DNA from: Chryseobacterium cucumeris
Lineage (GTDB): Bacteria > Bacteroidota > Bacteroidia > Flavobacteriales > Weeksellaceae
Direction of reading: 5' to 3'
DNA length: 64,000 nt
Assembly: GCF_016775705.1 (NCBI RefSeq)
Contig: NZ_CP068760.1
Coordinates: 558,001 to 622,000 of the forward strand
The notes under the pieces are model-generated. The model was not told the DNA's origin. It ran no database searches and was given only the letters and a program-made list of their open reading frames with translations. The position numbers and the translations under genes are program-made. Shown piece after piece: positions 34,641 to 42,700 of this stretch. Within the stretch, counting starts at the first letter, position 1; the number at the start of each line of letters is the position of its first letter.

Positions 34641-35774
34641 ATGAAAATAGCAATTATCGGTGGCGGAATTGGTGGTTTGACAACAGCTTTAGCCTTACAA
34701 AAAAATAATCTGGACGTTACCGTTTACGAAAGTGCACCCGAAATAAAGCCTGTGGGCGCCGGAATCATTATGGCTAATAATGCCATGCAGATTTTTGACA
34801 AACTAAGCATTCGCCACAAAATCGAAATGGCAGGTCATAAAATTTCAACTATTAACATTACTAATCCACAGCTCAAAACCTTATCGGATGTACAATTAAA
34901 TACATTCGAAAGTAAATACGGAGTAAGCAATATTGCCATTCATCGTGCCGATTTACAAATGATTCTGGCTGAAGAAATTGGTTTTGAAAACATTAAACTT
35001 TCTAAACGTTTATCCAAAATCGAACAGGAAAACGGTTATCAACTCACTTTTGAAGACGGAACTATCGCTAATGCAGATGCTGTTATTGGAGCAGATGGAA
35101 TTAAATCAGTAGTACGTCGTCAAATTTTAAATATTGGAAAACTCAGATCTTCCAAGCAAAAATGCTGGCGTGGCGTCATCGAATCTGATTGGACAGAAAA
35201 ATATAATCACCATGTTTATGAAGCCTGGGGAAAAGGCAGGCGCTTCGGCTTCGTGAAAATTAGTGATAACAAAGTTTACTGGTACGCTGTGGTTAACGAG
35301 CACCTGGTTAAAAATCCCAATAATCTTGCTGAGCTTTTTGCTGAATTTAATCCCGAAATTCTCAGCATGATTTCCGAAACACCCAAAGAGAAAATATTTG
35401 TCAGTGACATTATCGATTTAGAACCGATTTACCAATGGCAAAAAGACCGTGTTTGCCTGATTGGTGATGCAGCCCATGCAACAACACCTAATATGGGACA
35501 AGGTGCATGCCAGGCCATTGAAGATGCATACATCATTGGAAAGCTTTTTGGTGAAGGTAAAAAGGTGGATGAAGCTTTCACTCAATACGAAAAACTGCGC
35601 ATGAAAAAAGCACATTATATCGTCAATACAAGCGCTGCTATTGGTAAAATTTCTCATTATGAAAACAGTGCGGCAGTTTGGCTCCGTAATACTTTATTAA
35701 AGGCAACCCCTAGAACTACTAACGAAAGACAAATGGAAAAAGTTTTTGATATTTCGTACAATAGTAATTTATAA
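34641..35774 (+). CDS. FAD-dependent aromatic-ring monooxygenase
   Basis: A 377-residue class A flavin monooxygenase (salicylate hydroxylase/UbiH-like). It has the FAD-binding GGGIGGLTTALALQKN at the N-terminus, the NAD(P)H-related IGADGIKSVVRRQI, and GDAAHATTPNMGQGACQAIEDAY at about 275, the FAD-ribityl motif. The substrate is unknown. The family also includes Bacteroidota TetX enzymes that degrade tetracycline, but the sequence is not close enough by eye to claim that. The start at 34641 begins at the GxGxxG strand as usual. Confidence 0.88.
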   Translation: MKIAIIGGGIGGLTTALALQKNNLDVTVYESAPEIKPVGAGIIMANNAMQIFDKLSIRHKIEMAGHKISTINITNPQLKTLSDVQLNTFESKYGVSNIAIHRADLQMILAEEIGFENIKLSKRLSKIEQENGYQLTFEDGTIANADAVIGADGIKSVVRRQILNIGKLRSSKQKCWRGVIESDWTEKYNHHVYEAWGKGRRFGFVKISDNKVYWYAVVNEHLVKNPNNLAELFAEFNPEILSMISETPKEKIFVSDIIDLEPIYQWQKDRVCLIGDAAHATTPNMGQGACQAIEDAYIIGKLFGEGKKVDEAFTQYEKLRMKKAHYIVNTSAAIGKISHYENSAAVWLRNTLLKATPRTTNERQMEKVFDISYNSNL

Positions 35775-36078
35775 GATAAACCCCAATCAAAAGCTGTTTA
35801 GGGAACAGCATTTAAAAATATTATAGCCCTGATAGAACAGCAAATCAATACCGGAATGATTAAAATGTAGAATAATCTTCTCAGTATAAATTTCTTATTC
35901 TTAAAGATAGAATACCTGCAACTGTTATCCGTTAAGAAAATATTTTCCATTAGGGATTCATTTTCCCTCAAAATATACATTAAGGGTATGGTTTTTAACT
36001 ACCATACCCATTAATCTTTTCCGGAAATCAACAGTTCAAATAGTGTTGATCATATTAAAATATCCGATGAATATCAGT
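35775..36078. other. Convergent intergenic region with two hairpins
   Basis: About 300 bases between the flavin monooxygenase and rocD genes. One stem is GCTGTT/AACAGC (35793-35809), followed by TTTAAAA. The second, stronger one is GGGTATGGT (35984-35992) with ACCATACCC (36001-36009). They probably end the two convergent transcripts. No gene is supported. Confidence 0.5.
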
Positions 36079-37326
36079 TTATTTATACTCGAGAATAGTC
36101 TTTTCAATAATCTTCACGCAATCCAGCAATTGTTCTTCAGTAATGACCAATGGTGGTGCAAGTCTGATAATGTTACCATGTGTAGGTTTTGCCAGCAATC
36201 CGTTTTCTTTCAGCTGCAGGCAAAGATTCCATGCGGTAGAGCTATCAGGTGTATCATTGATCAGAATAGCGTTTAAAAGGCCTTTTCCTCTTACTTTGGT
36301 AATAAGGTTTGTCTTTTCAATAAGCTTCTCTATTTCAGCTCTGAAAAGCTTTCCTAATTCTTCTGCTCTTTCAGACAGTTTTTCGTCAGCTACTACATCC
36401 AATGCGGCTACTGCTACGGCACACGCAATAGGGTTTCCTCCGAACGTGGAGCCATGCTGTCCCGGTTTGATAACATTCATAATGTTGTCATTCGCTAAAA
36501 CAGCAGATACGGGATACATACCTCCGGAAAGTGCTTTCCCTAAGATCAGGATATCCGGTTGTACATCTTCATGGTGGCAGGCAATCAGTTTTCCTGTTCT
36601 TGCAATACCTGTCTGAACTTCATCAGCAATGAAAAGGACATTATATTTTTTACATATTTCAGAAGCATTTTTAAGGAAGTTTTCATCAGGAACATACACT
36701 CCGGCCTCTCCCTGAATTGGTTCTACTAAGAACGCAGCAATATTTCCGGCTTCTCTGCTTAATACTTCTTCCAATGCAGTGATATCGTTATAAGGAATTT
36801 TGATAAATCCTGGTGTAAAAGGTCCGTAATTCTGGTTGGCATCAGGATCATTAGAGAAAGAAACAATTGTTGTTGTTCTTCCATGGAAATTGTTTTCGCA
36901 AACGATAATTTTCGCTGCATTTTCTGCAATTCCTTTTACTTCATAACTCCATTTTCTGGCTAATTTTACCGCTGTTTCCACAGCTTCAGCTCCGGAATTC
37001 ATTGGTAAAACCTTGTCAAATCCAAAAAGAGTGGTTATTTTCTGTTCATATTCTCCTAATTTGGAGTTGTAGAATGCTCTTGAAGTTAAAGCCAGCTTTT
37101 GTGCCTGCTCTACCAGTGCTTCAACAATTTTAGGATGAGAATGTCCTTGGTTTACAGCAGAATATGCTGAAAGAAAATCATAGTACCTTTTGCCCTCCAC
37201 ATCCCAGACGAAAACACCTTCTCCGCGATCCAGAACTACTGGAAGGGGGTGATAGTTGTGCGCTCCATGTTTGTCTTCAAGGTCAATAAAATACTGTGAG
37301 TTTTTTGTTTGTTCTGCTGTTGACAT
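36079..37326 (-). CDS. rocD: Ornithine aminotransferase
   Basis: This PLP enzyme converts ornithine and 2-oxoglutarate to glutamate-5-semialdehyde and glutamate, linking arginine and proline metabolism. The 415-residue protein shows the class III aminotransferase pattern: [65 protein letters not shown], and the PLP-lysine in [18 protein letters not shown] promoter box lies at 37341-37348, and sets the start at 37326 rather than 37353. Confidence 0.95.
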   Translation of the reverse strand: MSTAEQTKNSQYFIDLEDKHGAHNYHPLPVVLDRGEGVFVWDVEGKRYYDFLSAYSAVNQGHSHPKIVEALVEQAQKLALTSRAFYNSKLGEYEQKITTLFGFDKVLPMNSGAEAVETAVKLARKWSYEVKGIAENAAKIIVCENNFHGRTTTIVSFSNDPDANQNYGPFTPGFIKIPYNDITALEEVLSREAGNIAAFLVEPIQGEAGVYVPDENFLKNASEICKKYNVLFIADEVQTGIARTGKLIACHHEDVQPDILILGKALSGGMYPVSAVLANDNIMNVIKPGQHGSTFGGNPIACAVAVAALDVVADEKLSERAEELGKLFRAEIEKLIEKTNLITKVRGKGLLNAILINDTPDSSTAWNLCLQLKENGLLAKPTHGNIIRLAPPLVITEEQLLDCVKIIEKTILEYK

Positions 37327-37340
37327 ATTGTTGTTTTTTA

Positions 37341-37348
37341 CAAATTTA
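37341..37348 (-). promoter_or_regulatory. Putative -7 box of rocD
   Basis: Minus-strand TAAATTTG, an exact TAnnTTTG match, 14 bases before the start codon at 37326. Confidence 0.5.
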
Positions 37349-37353
37349 CACAA

Positions 37354-37701
37354 TATTAATGATACCCATAAACAAAAATAGAATTGAGTATAAGGCTGTG
37401 ATTAGAGTATCTCATCAATACATGTATTTCCCTAGACATACCGTCAGCAATGACTTCAAAAAAGCATAAAAAAATCATATTTTTTCACTTTTTAAAAATT
37501 TAGGAATTGTATTTGCTATATACATCCGAATACAATAATGTATATTCTTCAAAGGCGGCATTTTTTCGAAATTTGCATAATAGAGATAAATGACAAAGAT
37601 TGGTCTATAAAATTCAAATTTAGACTTATCTTTGAAAGATTAAAACTATTTAGAATGACCTTAAGAGAGATAGTACATATTTCCTTATTAAACAAAACGT
37701 T
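37354..37701. other. Intergenic region before the glycosyltransferase operon
   Basis: About 350 bases, AT-rich. It holds an inverted repeat ATTGTATT (37506-37513) and AATACAAT (37529-37536) with a 15-base spacer and the operon promoter near 37627. No gene is supported. Confidence 0.5.
37627..37634 (+). promoter_or_regulatory. Putative -7 box of the glycosyltransferase operon
   Basis: TATCTTTG, an exact TAnnTTTG match, 67 bases before the start of the first glycosyltransferase gene. Confidence 0.55.
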
Positions 37702-38451
37702 GTGATGAATATAAGTGGTTTAATCATAACATATAATGAAGAAAAAAATATACAGGATGTCCTTGAGTCTTTTGATTTTTGTGATGAAATAATTGTGGTA
37801 GACTCTTTTAGTACGGATAAAACTGTAGAAATTGCAAAGAAATTCCCCCATGTAAAAGTGATTCAGAATAAATTTGAGGACTTTACAAAGCAGAGAAATT
37901 TAGCTCTTGATCATGCAACCAACGACTGGGTATTATTTTTGGATGGTGATGAAAGAATTACTCCGGCCCTGCAGCAGGAAATTATCGGTGAGCTGAACAA
38001 ACCCGGGCAAAAGGATGCCTATTATTTTTACAGGAAATTCTTTTTTGCCCAAAAACCGATTCACTTTTCAGGAACACAGTCTGATAAAAACTTCAGGCTA
38101 TTCAGAAAATCGAAGGCCAGATATATGGCGGGAAAAAAGGTACATGAAACTCTGGAGGTTAACGGAACCATCGGTATTTTAAAAAATAAATTACTCCACT
38201 ACTCCGTTTCAGATTATGAATCTTATAGAAAAAAGATGATTCATTACGGAGTTTTAAAGGGGAAGGAACTGGCTGCAAAAGGGAAAAAGTACAGTGTTTT
38301 GGTTCAATATCTTAAAACAGCTTTTAAATTCTTTAAGGCCTATATAATGAGACTGGGTATTTTAGACGGAAAAGAAGGCTATCAATTATCTTATCTGCAG
38401 TCTTTAAGCGTTTATGAAACCTATGAATCATTAAAAAAAGAGCAAAATTAG
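37702..38451 (+). CDS. Glycosyltransferase family 2 (WaaE/KdtX-like)
   Basis: A 249-residue GT-A enzyme with the opening ISGLIITYNEEKNIQDVLESF, DEIIVVDSFSTDKTVEIA, and the metal-binding FLDGDERITPAL, a layout close to lipopolysaccharide core beta-1,4-glucosyltransferases (WaaE type). The C-terminal part has KMIHYGVLKGKELAAKG and LGILDGKEGYQ. Start is GTG at 37702 or ATG at 37705. It is the first gene of a five-gene operon with gaps of 3 to 6 bases. Confidence 0.9.
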   Translation: MMNISGLIITYNEEKNIQDVLESFDFCDEIIVVDSFSTDKTVEIAKKFPHVKVIQNKFEDFTKQRNLALDHATNDWVLFLDGDERITPALQQEIIGELNKPGQKDAYYFYRKFFFAQKPIHFSGTQSDKNFRLFRKSKARYMAGKKVHETLEVNGTIGILKNKLLHYSVSDYESYRKKMIHYGVLKGKELAAKGKKYSVLVQYLKTAFKFFKAYIMRLGILDGKEGYQLSYLQSLSVYETYESLKKEQN

Positions 38452-38455
38452 TTAA

Positions 38456-39442
38456 ATGAAGATTTGTATCATTAGTTATGATTTTTGGGATTATGATAAG
38501 TATATTGTTGAGACATTATGCAAAAGAGATATTGATGCTCATCATATAAAGATCAGTAGCGTTACTCATTCCAACTTCAATGAAAGAGCTGTAAATGCTT
38601 TAAGCAAAACTTTTTTAAATAAAAATCTCAAGACTGAAAAAAGACAGAAATATGTTCTGGATTCTCTGGAACAATTAGGCCATCAGGATCAGATTCTGGT
38701 GATGAATCCGGATACATTTGATCTTTCTACTCTCAAAAAAATTAGAAAATATACAGATCGTCTGTTGACCTATCTTTATGATAATCTTGAAAGAGTTCCT
38801 GTAGAAGATAAGCTGTATCTTTTTGACAAAGTATTCTCATTCGACTATGTTGACGTCAAAAAGCACGGGTTCGAAAAGTTAACAAACTATATTTATCTTC
38901 CCCATTGTTCACAGGAAATCCAACAGCCTGAAATGGATCTTTTCTATATTACATCTTATGATAACAGAAGAGTTTCATTAATAAAATTACTGGCTAAAAA
39001 GCTGATTGAACAGGGATTAAAATTCCAGATTATGATCATTGGTAAAAAATCCTGGAAGCATCAGCTGACCAATATTTTCATGACGGTACCGAAAAATCTT
39101 TTTCTGATTTTCAGTATCAAAAAAATTCCGCATAACGATCTTCCAAAGTATTATAAAAACTCTAAAGTTTTACTGGACCTTATGCGTGAAGGGCAATACG
39201 GGCTCAGCTTCAGGGTTTTTGAAGCCATGGCTCTGGATAAGAAAATCATTACTGATAACGAAGCCATTAAAACCTATGACTTTTACAATCCCAATAATAT
39301 TTTGATTTTAAACAAAAATATTAGTAATCTTGACAAATCTTTTTTTGAAACACCCTACGAGAAAATTCCGGAAGAAATCTATTACAGATACACTTTGGAT
39401 AGTTGGGTGAATAAAGTTTTTGAACTTGATACTAAAAACTGA
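38456..39442 (+). CDS. Putative glycosyltransferase, CgeB-like (copy 1)
   Basis: A 328-residue protein without signal or membrane helix. The C-terminal third, LSFRVFEAMALDKKIITDNEAIKTYDFYNPNNILIL, is like the nucleotide-sugar site of GT-B enzymes (conserved R.FE...... .(I/V)(I/V)TD(N)) and is shared with the gene at 41688-42665. The family resembles CgeB-like spore and capsule transferases. The donor is unknown. The gene begins 4 bases after the previous stop. Confidence 0.75.
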   Translation: MKICIISYDFWDYDKYIVETLCKRDIDAHHIKISSVTHSNFNERAVNALSKTFLNKNLKTEKRQKYVLDSLEQLGHQDQILVMNPDTFDLSTLKKIRKYTDRLLTYLYDNLERVPVEDKLYLFDKVFSFDYVDVKKHGFEKLTNYIYLPHCSQEIQQPEMDLFYITSYDNRRVSLIKLLAKKLIEQGLKFQIMIIGKKSWKHQLTNIFMTVPKNLFLIFSIKKIPHNDLPKYYKNSKVLLDLMREGQYGLSFRVFEAMALDKKIITDNEAIKTYDFYNPNNILILNKNISNLDKSFFETPYEKIPEEIYYRYTLDSWVNKVFELDTKN

Positions 39443-39445
39443 CAA

Positions 39446-40633
39446 ATGGGAATCTTAAAAAAAATAAAAAAGCACTTCGAAAGAAAAGAAAAACTTAAAT
39501 ATCTTCAGTCTAAGGATATCGTCAACATTAATCTGTATGATGCTTCCCAAAAAACGATCCTGTTTGCATCAAGAGATTTCCCAGCCCATGATAAAGAATC
39601 CGGGGCTAACAGACTGAAAGAACTTATACTTATTTACAAAGAATTAGGATACAACTGCATTATATTCGCTCCTCATATGTTTGAAGACGATTCTTATGTG
39701 AAGTTTTATCAGCAGCGCAATGTTATCGTTTACATAGAGAACACTAAGTACAGGAATATCTATGATTTCCTGTCTTCTTTTAAAAAGATAGATTACGTTT
39801 GGTTCAACGGGCCTCTGGCTCTGAATCTTTTTTATGAAAAAATGAAAGCCGTTTTATCTTCTGCCAAATTTATTTATGATATGGTAGACATTCATTTTTT
39901 AAGGTTTAAAAGAGCCATAGAACTGGAACCTACCCGTATTTCATTAAAGAAGAATTATAAACATTTTTTTCGCCTGGAAACAGTTGTTGCACCACAACTG
40001 GATTATATCATTGCCATATCTGATAAGGAGAAAGCAATTATGAGCCAGTATGCAGATAAAAATAAGATCATTACAGTATCTAATATTCATTATCCCAAAA
40101 TTGATATTTCTGAAAGAAAAAGTTTCAGTGAAAGCAAAGGAATTACCTTCATCGGATCTATCCACGAGCCAAATATTGATGCGGTAAAGTTTCTCTATGA
40201 AAAAATAATGCCTATTGTCTGGAAAACCAATCCTGAACTGGAAGTAAGCATCATTGGGAATGTCGCTGAGAAACTTGATCTTAAACTATTTCCTAAGTTT
40301 AAATTTTTAGGCTTTGTGGAAAGAATTGAAGAGCATTTTATGAATTCCAGAATTATGGTTGCTCCCTTACGGTTTGGAGCTGGAGTAAAAGGAAAAATAG
40401 GACAGGCATTTGAATATTTCTTGCCTGTAATCACAACAGATATCGGAGCGGAAGGAATGAGACTCACCAACCATAAAAATGTATTGATAGCGAATGATGA
40501 AAATAGTTTTGCTCAGGCAATTCTACAATTAAATAATGATGAAGAGCTTTGGAATACATTAAGTCAAAATTCTATTGACAGTCTGAAACCATTTTCCATT
40601 GAGTCCGTAAGTTCTACATTGAAAAAAATTTAA
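39446..40633 (+). CDS. Glycosyltransferase family 4
   Basis: A 395-residue GT-B enzyme. The N-terminal half binds the acceptor (FASRDFPAHDKESGANRLKELI), and the C-terminal half has ITFIGSIHEPNIDAVKFLYE, a 'MVAPLRFGAGVKGKIGQAFEYFLPVITTDIGAEGM' type of donor site whose key residues are G-x-K-G-K and the E(x7)E equivalent. The same C-terminal pattern is found fused behind a GT2 domain in the gene at 42699-44765. It continues the operon with a 3-base gap. Confidence 0.88.
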   Translation: MGILKKIKKHFERKEKLKYLQSKDIVNINLYDASQKTILFASRDFPAHDKESGANRLKELILIYKELGYNCIIFAPHMFEDDSYVKFYQQRNVIVYIENTKYRNIYDFLSSFKKIDYVWFNGPLALNLFYEKMKAVLSSAKFIYDMVDIHFLRFKRAIELEPTRISLKKNYKHFFRLETVVAPQLDYIIAISDKEKAIMSQYADKNKIITVSNIHYPKIDISERKSFSESKGITFIGSIHEPNIDAVKFLYEKIMPIVWKTNPELEVSIIGNVAEKLDLKLFPKFKFLGFVERIEEHFMNSRIMVAPLRFGAGVKGKIGQAFEYFLPVITTDIGAEGMRLTNHKNVLIANDENSFAQAILQLNNDEELWNTLSQNSIDSLKPFSIESVSSTLKKI

Positions 40634-40639
40634 TTAAGA

Positions 40640-41683
40640 ATGGATAATTCTTTTTTTTTAATCAGCATTATTGTTCCGTGCTACAACGCTTCTTATTATG
40701 TAAAAGAAGTACTCGAAAGTATACAGAGCCAAACTCATTACAATATTGAATGTATTGTTATTAATGATGGCAGTACAGATAATACTCTTGAAATCATCAA
40801 TTGTTTTTCAGACGAAAGATTCCATATATACAACCAGAAAAACAAAGGTCTTTCAGATACTCGAAATTTCGGATTGGAAAAAGCCTCCGGAGATTTTATT
40901 TTTTTCTGTGACAGTGATGATCTTCTTCCTTCTAATGCCTTGGAATCACTCATATCTGAGTATACAGGTAAAGAGGATATTATTGTGGGAAAAACATCAA
41001 CCTATTCATGGGAAGAGAAACGAAACGTTTCATTCTTACCTCAGCCTAAAGAAAAACAACGCTTAGAAAATAAAAATACGGAAGTCCTGCTTAAAAAAAT
41101 AACGGAAGACTTAAGTCCAATTGCCCAGAATAAATTATATAAATCTTCATTTTTAAAAGAAAATAATCTCACATTTTTAAGTGGAATTTATCACGAAGAT
41201 GAATTATGGTTCTTTGAAACGATGTTCCAGGCAAAGAATGTTGTCTTTATTCCTGATATTACTTATTTCTACACTATCGACAACGCACAGTCCATCACTA
41301 AAAAGAACAGTGATAAAAATCTTTTAGGATACCTAAGTGTTATTCAAACGATATATAACAACTACTATTTACAATATCCTGAACAAAGCAATATTGCCTA
41401 CTATATTGCCTACTTAAAGAAAATTATTATTGGAAATTACAAGCATCATTCAAACTATTCCAATACAGCAATTCATAAGATGGAAACGGTATTCAAAGAA
41501 GTTAATCCTAAATTCAATGATAATATTTCATTGAAAAGTATTGAGAAAAAATATTTCCGGTATATTAATACCCTCAGTTTAAAAGATGCTGAGACCATAA
41601 AAAAAGAATATTTCAATAATCCTGTCAACAGTCTCAGAAAATACTACAAAATATTAAGATTCAGTATACTTAACTTAAATTAA
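40640..41683 (+). CDS. Glycosyltransferase family 2
   Basis: A 347-residue GT-A enzyme with ISIIVPCYNASYYVKEVLESIQSQTH, CIVINDGSTDNTLEII, the FFCDSDDLLP metal motif (DSD) at about 92-95, and YHEDELWFFE with the likely catalytic acid. Its C-terminal 150 residues are helical with many Asn and Lys. It lies 6 bases after the GT4 gene. Confidence 0.9.
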   Translation: MDNSFFLISIIVPCYNASYYVKEVLESIQSQTHYNIECIVINDGSTDNTLEIINCFSDERFHIYNQKNKGLSDTRNFGLEKASGDFIFFCDSDDLLPSNALESLISEYTGKEDIIVGKTSTYSWEEKRNVSFLPQPKEKQRLENKNTEVLLKKITEDLSPIAQNKLYKSSFLKENNLTFLSGIYHEDELWFFETMFQAKNVVFIPDITYFYTIDNAQSITKKNSDKNLLGYLSVIQTIYNNYYLQYPEQSNIAYYIAYLKKIIIGNYKHHSNYSNTAIHKMETVFKEVNPKFNDNISLKSIEKKYFRYINTLSLKDAETIKKEYFNNPVNSLRKYYKILRFSILNLN

Positions 41684-41687
41684 AAAA

Positions 41688-42665
41688 GTGAAAAAAAGAA
41701 AATTTCTTTTGGTAATGCCTGACTATTCCGATTTTCCAAAGCTATTTTTAGAGAACTTGGAGAAGGAAGGTTTTGAACCCTATTTAATCACAGACAATGT
41801 TTCAGGATTTAAATACAAGGGCTGTGAAAGCATAAAAAATTTTTTCATTAAAAATATTCTTAGAAATAAAGAGTATAAACAATATCTTATTCAAAAGCAT
41901 TTTCTCGATGAGCTGAATAAAAACCTTTCTGCCATTACGGAAGAATTGGATTATGTCCTGGTGATTCGTCCGGATAATTTCCCAATTTCATTTATAAAGA
42001 ATCTAAAAAGTAAAACCCAAAGATTAATTGCTTATCAATGGGATGGTATTGAAAAATTTCCAGAGATCAGAAACTATTTCAATTTATTTGATATCTTCTT
42101 TTGTTTTGAAAGAGTAGAATCTCAGCCCAATATTCAACCTATTACTAATTTTTATTTTGATCACCTTCCTTCTTCTGAAAAAAAATATAATGCAGAAAAG
42201 CCTAAGCTTTACTTTGTAGGTTTATATTGGAAAAGCCGTGAAGAAAAAATTAACCGATTTATTGATGAAGTCTCAGGTTTATCTATTGAACTTTCTATTT
42301 TCATTCAATATTTTCAGGAACCTGAAACGAAAAATGATAAAATACAATATATTCAAAACAGAATTAGTTTCCGAGAAAATCTGGATCTTGTTAAAAGTTC
42401 AGACATTCTTTTGGATTTTGTTGATCCATTACACAACGGACTTTCCATTCGTTTCTTTGAAGGAATATACTATAAGAAAAAAGTAATTACGGATAATGTG
42501 ACGGTTAAAAAATACGATTTTTACCATCCTGATAATATCTTTGTTGTGGAAAATAATAATTATAAAAATATTGAACAGTTTCTAAAAAAACCTTATTTTA
42601 CATTATCAGATGACATTGTAAAAAAATATGGTTTCAGTAATTGGATCAAAAAAATCATAACATAA
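41688..42665 (+). CDS. Putative glycosyltransferase, CgeB-like (copy 2)
   Basis: A 325-residue paralogue of the gene at 38456-39442, sharing LSIRFFEGIYYKKKVITDNVTVKKYDFYHPDN near its end while the N-terminal acceptor half is different. The start codon is GTG. It is the last gene of the operon and is notably AT-rich, like the genes around it. Its acceptor is unknown. Confidence 0.72.
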   Translation: MKKRKFLLVMPDYSDFPKLFLENLEKEGFEPYLITDNVSGFKYKGCESIKNFFIKNILRNKEYKQYLIQKHFLDELNKNLSAITEELDYVLVIRPDNFPISFIKNLKSKTQRLIAYQWDGIEKFPEIRNYFNLFDIFFCFERVESQPNIQPITNFYFDHLPSSEKKYNAEKPKLYFVGLYWKSREEKINRFIDEVSGLSIELSIFIQYFQEPETKNDKIQYIQNRISFRENLDLVKSSDILLDFVDPLHNGLSIRFFEGIYYKKKVITDNVTVKKYDFYHPDNIFVVENNNYKNIEQFLKKPYFTLSDDIVKKYGFSNWIKKIIT

Positions 42666-42669
42666 AAAA

Positions 42670-42700
42670 TAAGCTTTATTGATAAAAGCTTTCTTTATTT
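42670..42700. terminator. Bidirectional terminator between convergent glycosyltransferase genes
   Basis: Stem AAGCTTT (42671-42677) with AAAGCTT (42685-42691) and T-rich flanks on both sides. It ends the operon and the opposite-strand fusion gene. Confidence 0.6.

Noticed and set aside
34641..35774. Flavin monooxygenase as a TetX tetracycline-inactivating enzyme
   Set aside because: Only the general FAD motifs are shared; residues specific to TetX cannot be confirmed by reading.
35798..35980. 60-codon frame on the minus strand
   Set aside because: No promoter, terminator or recognisable sequence, and it lies in the convergent terminator region.
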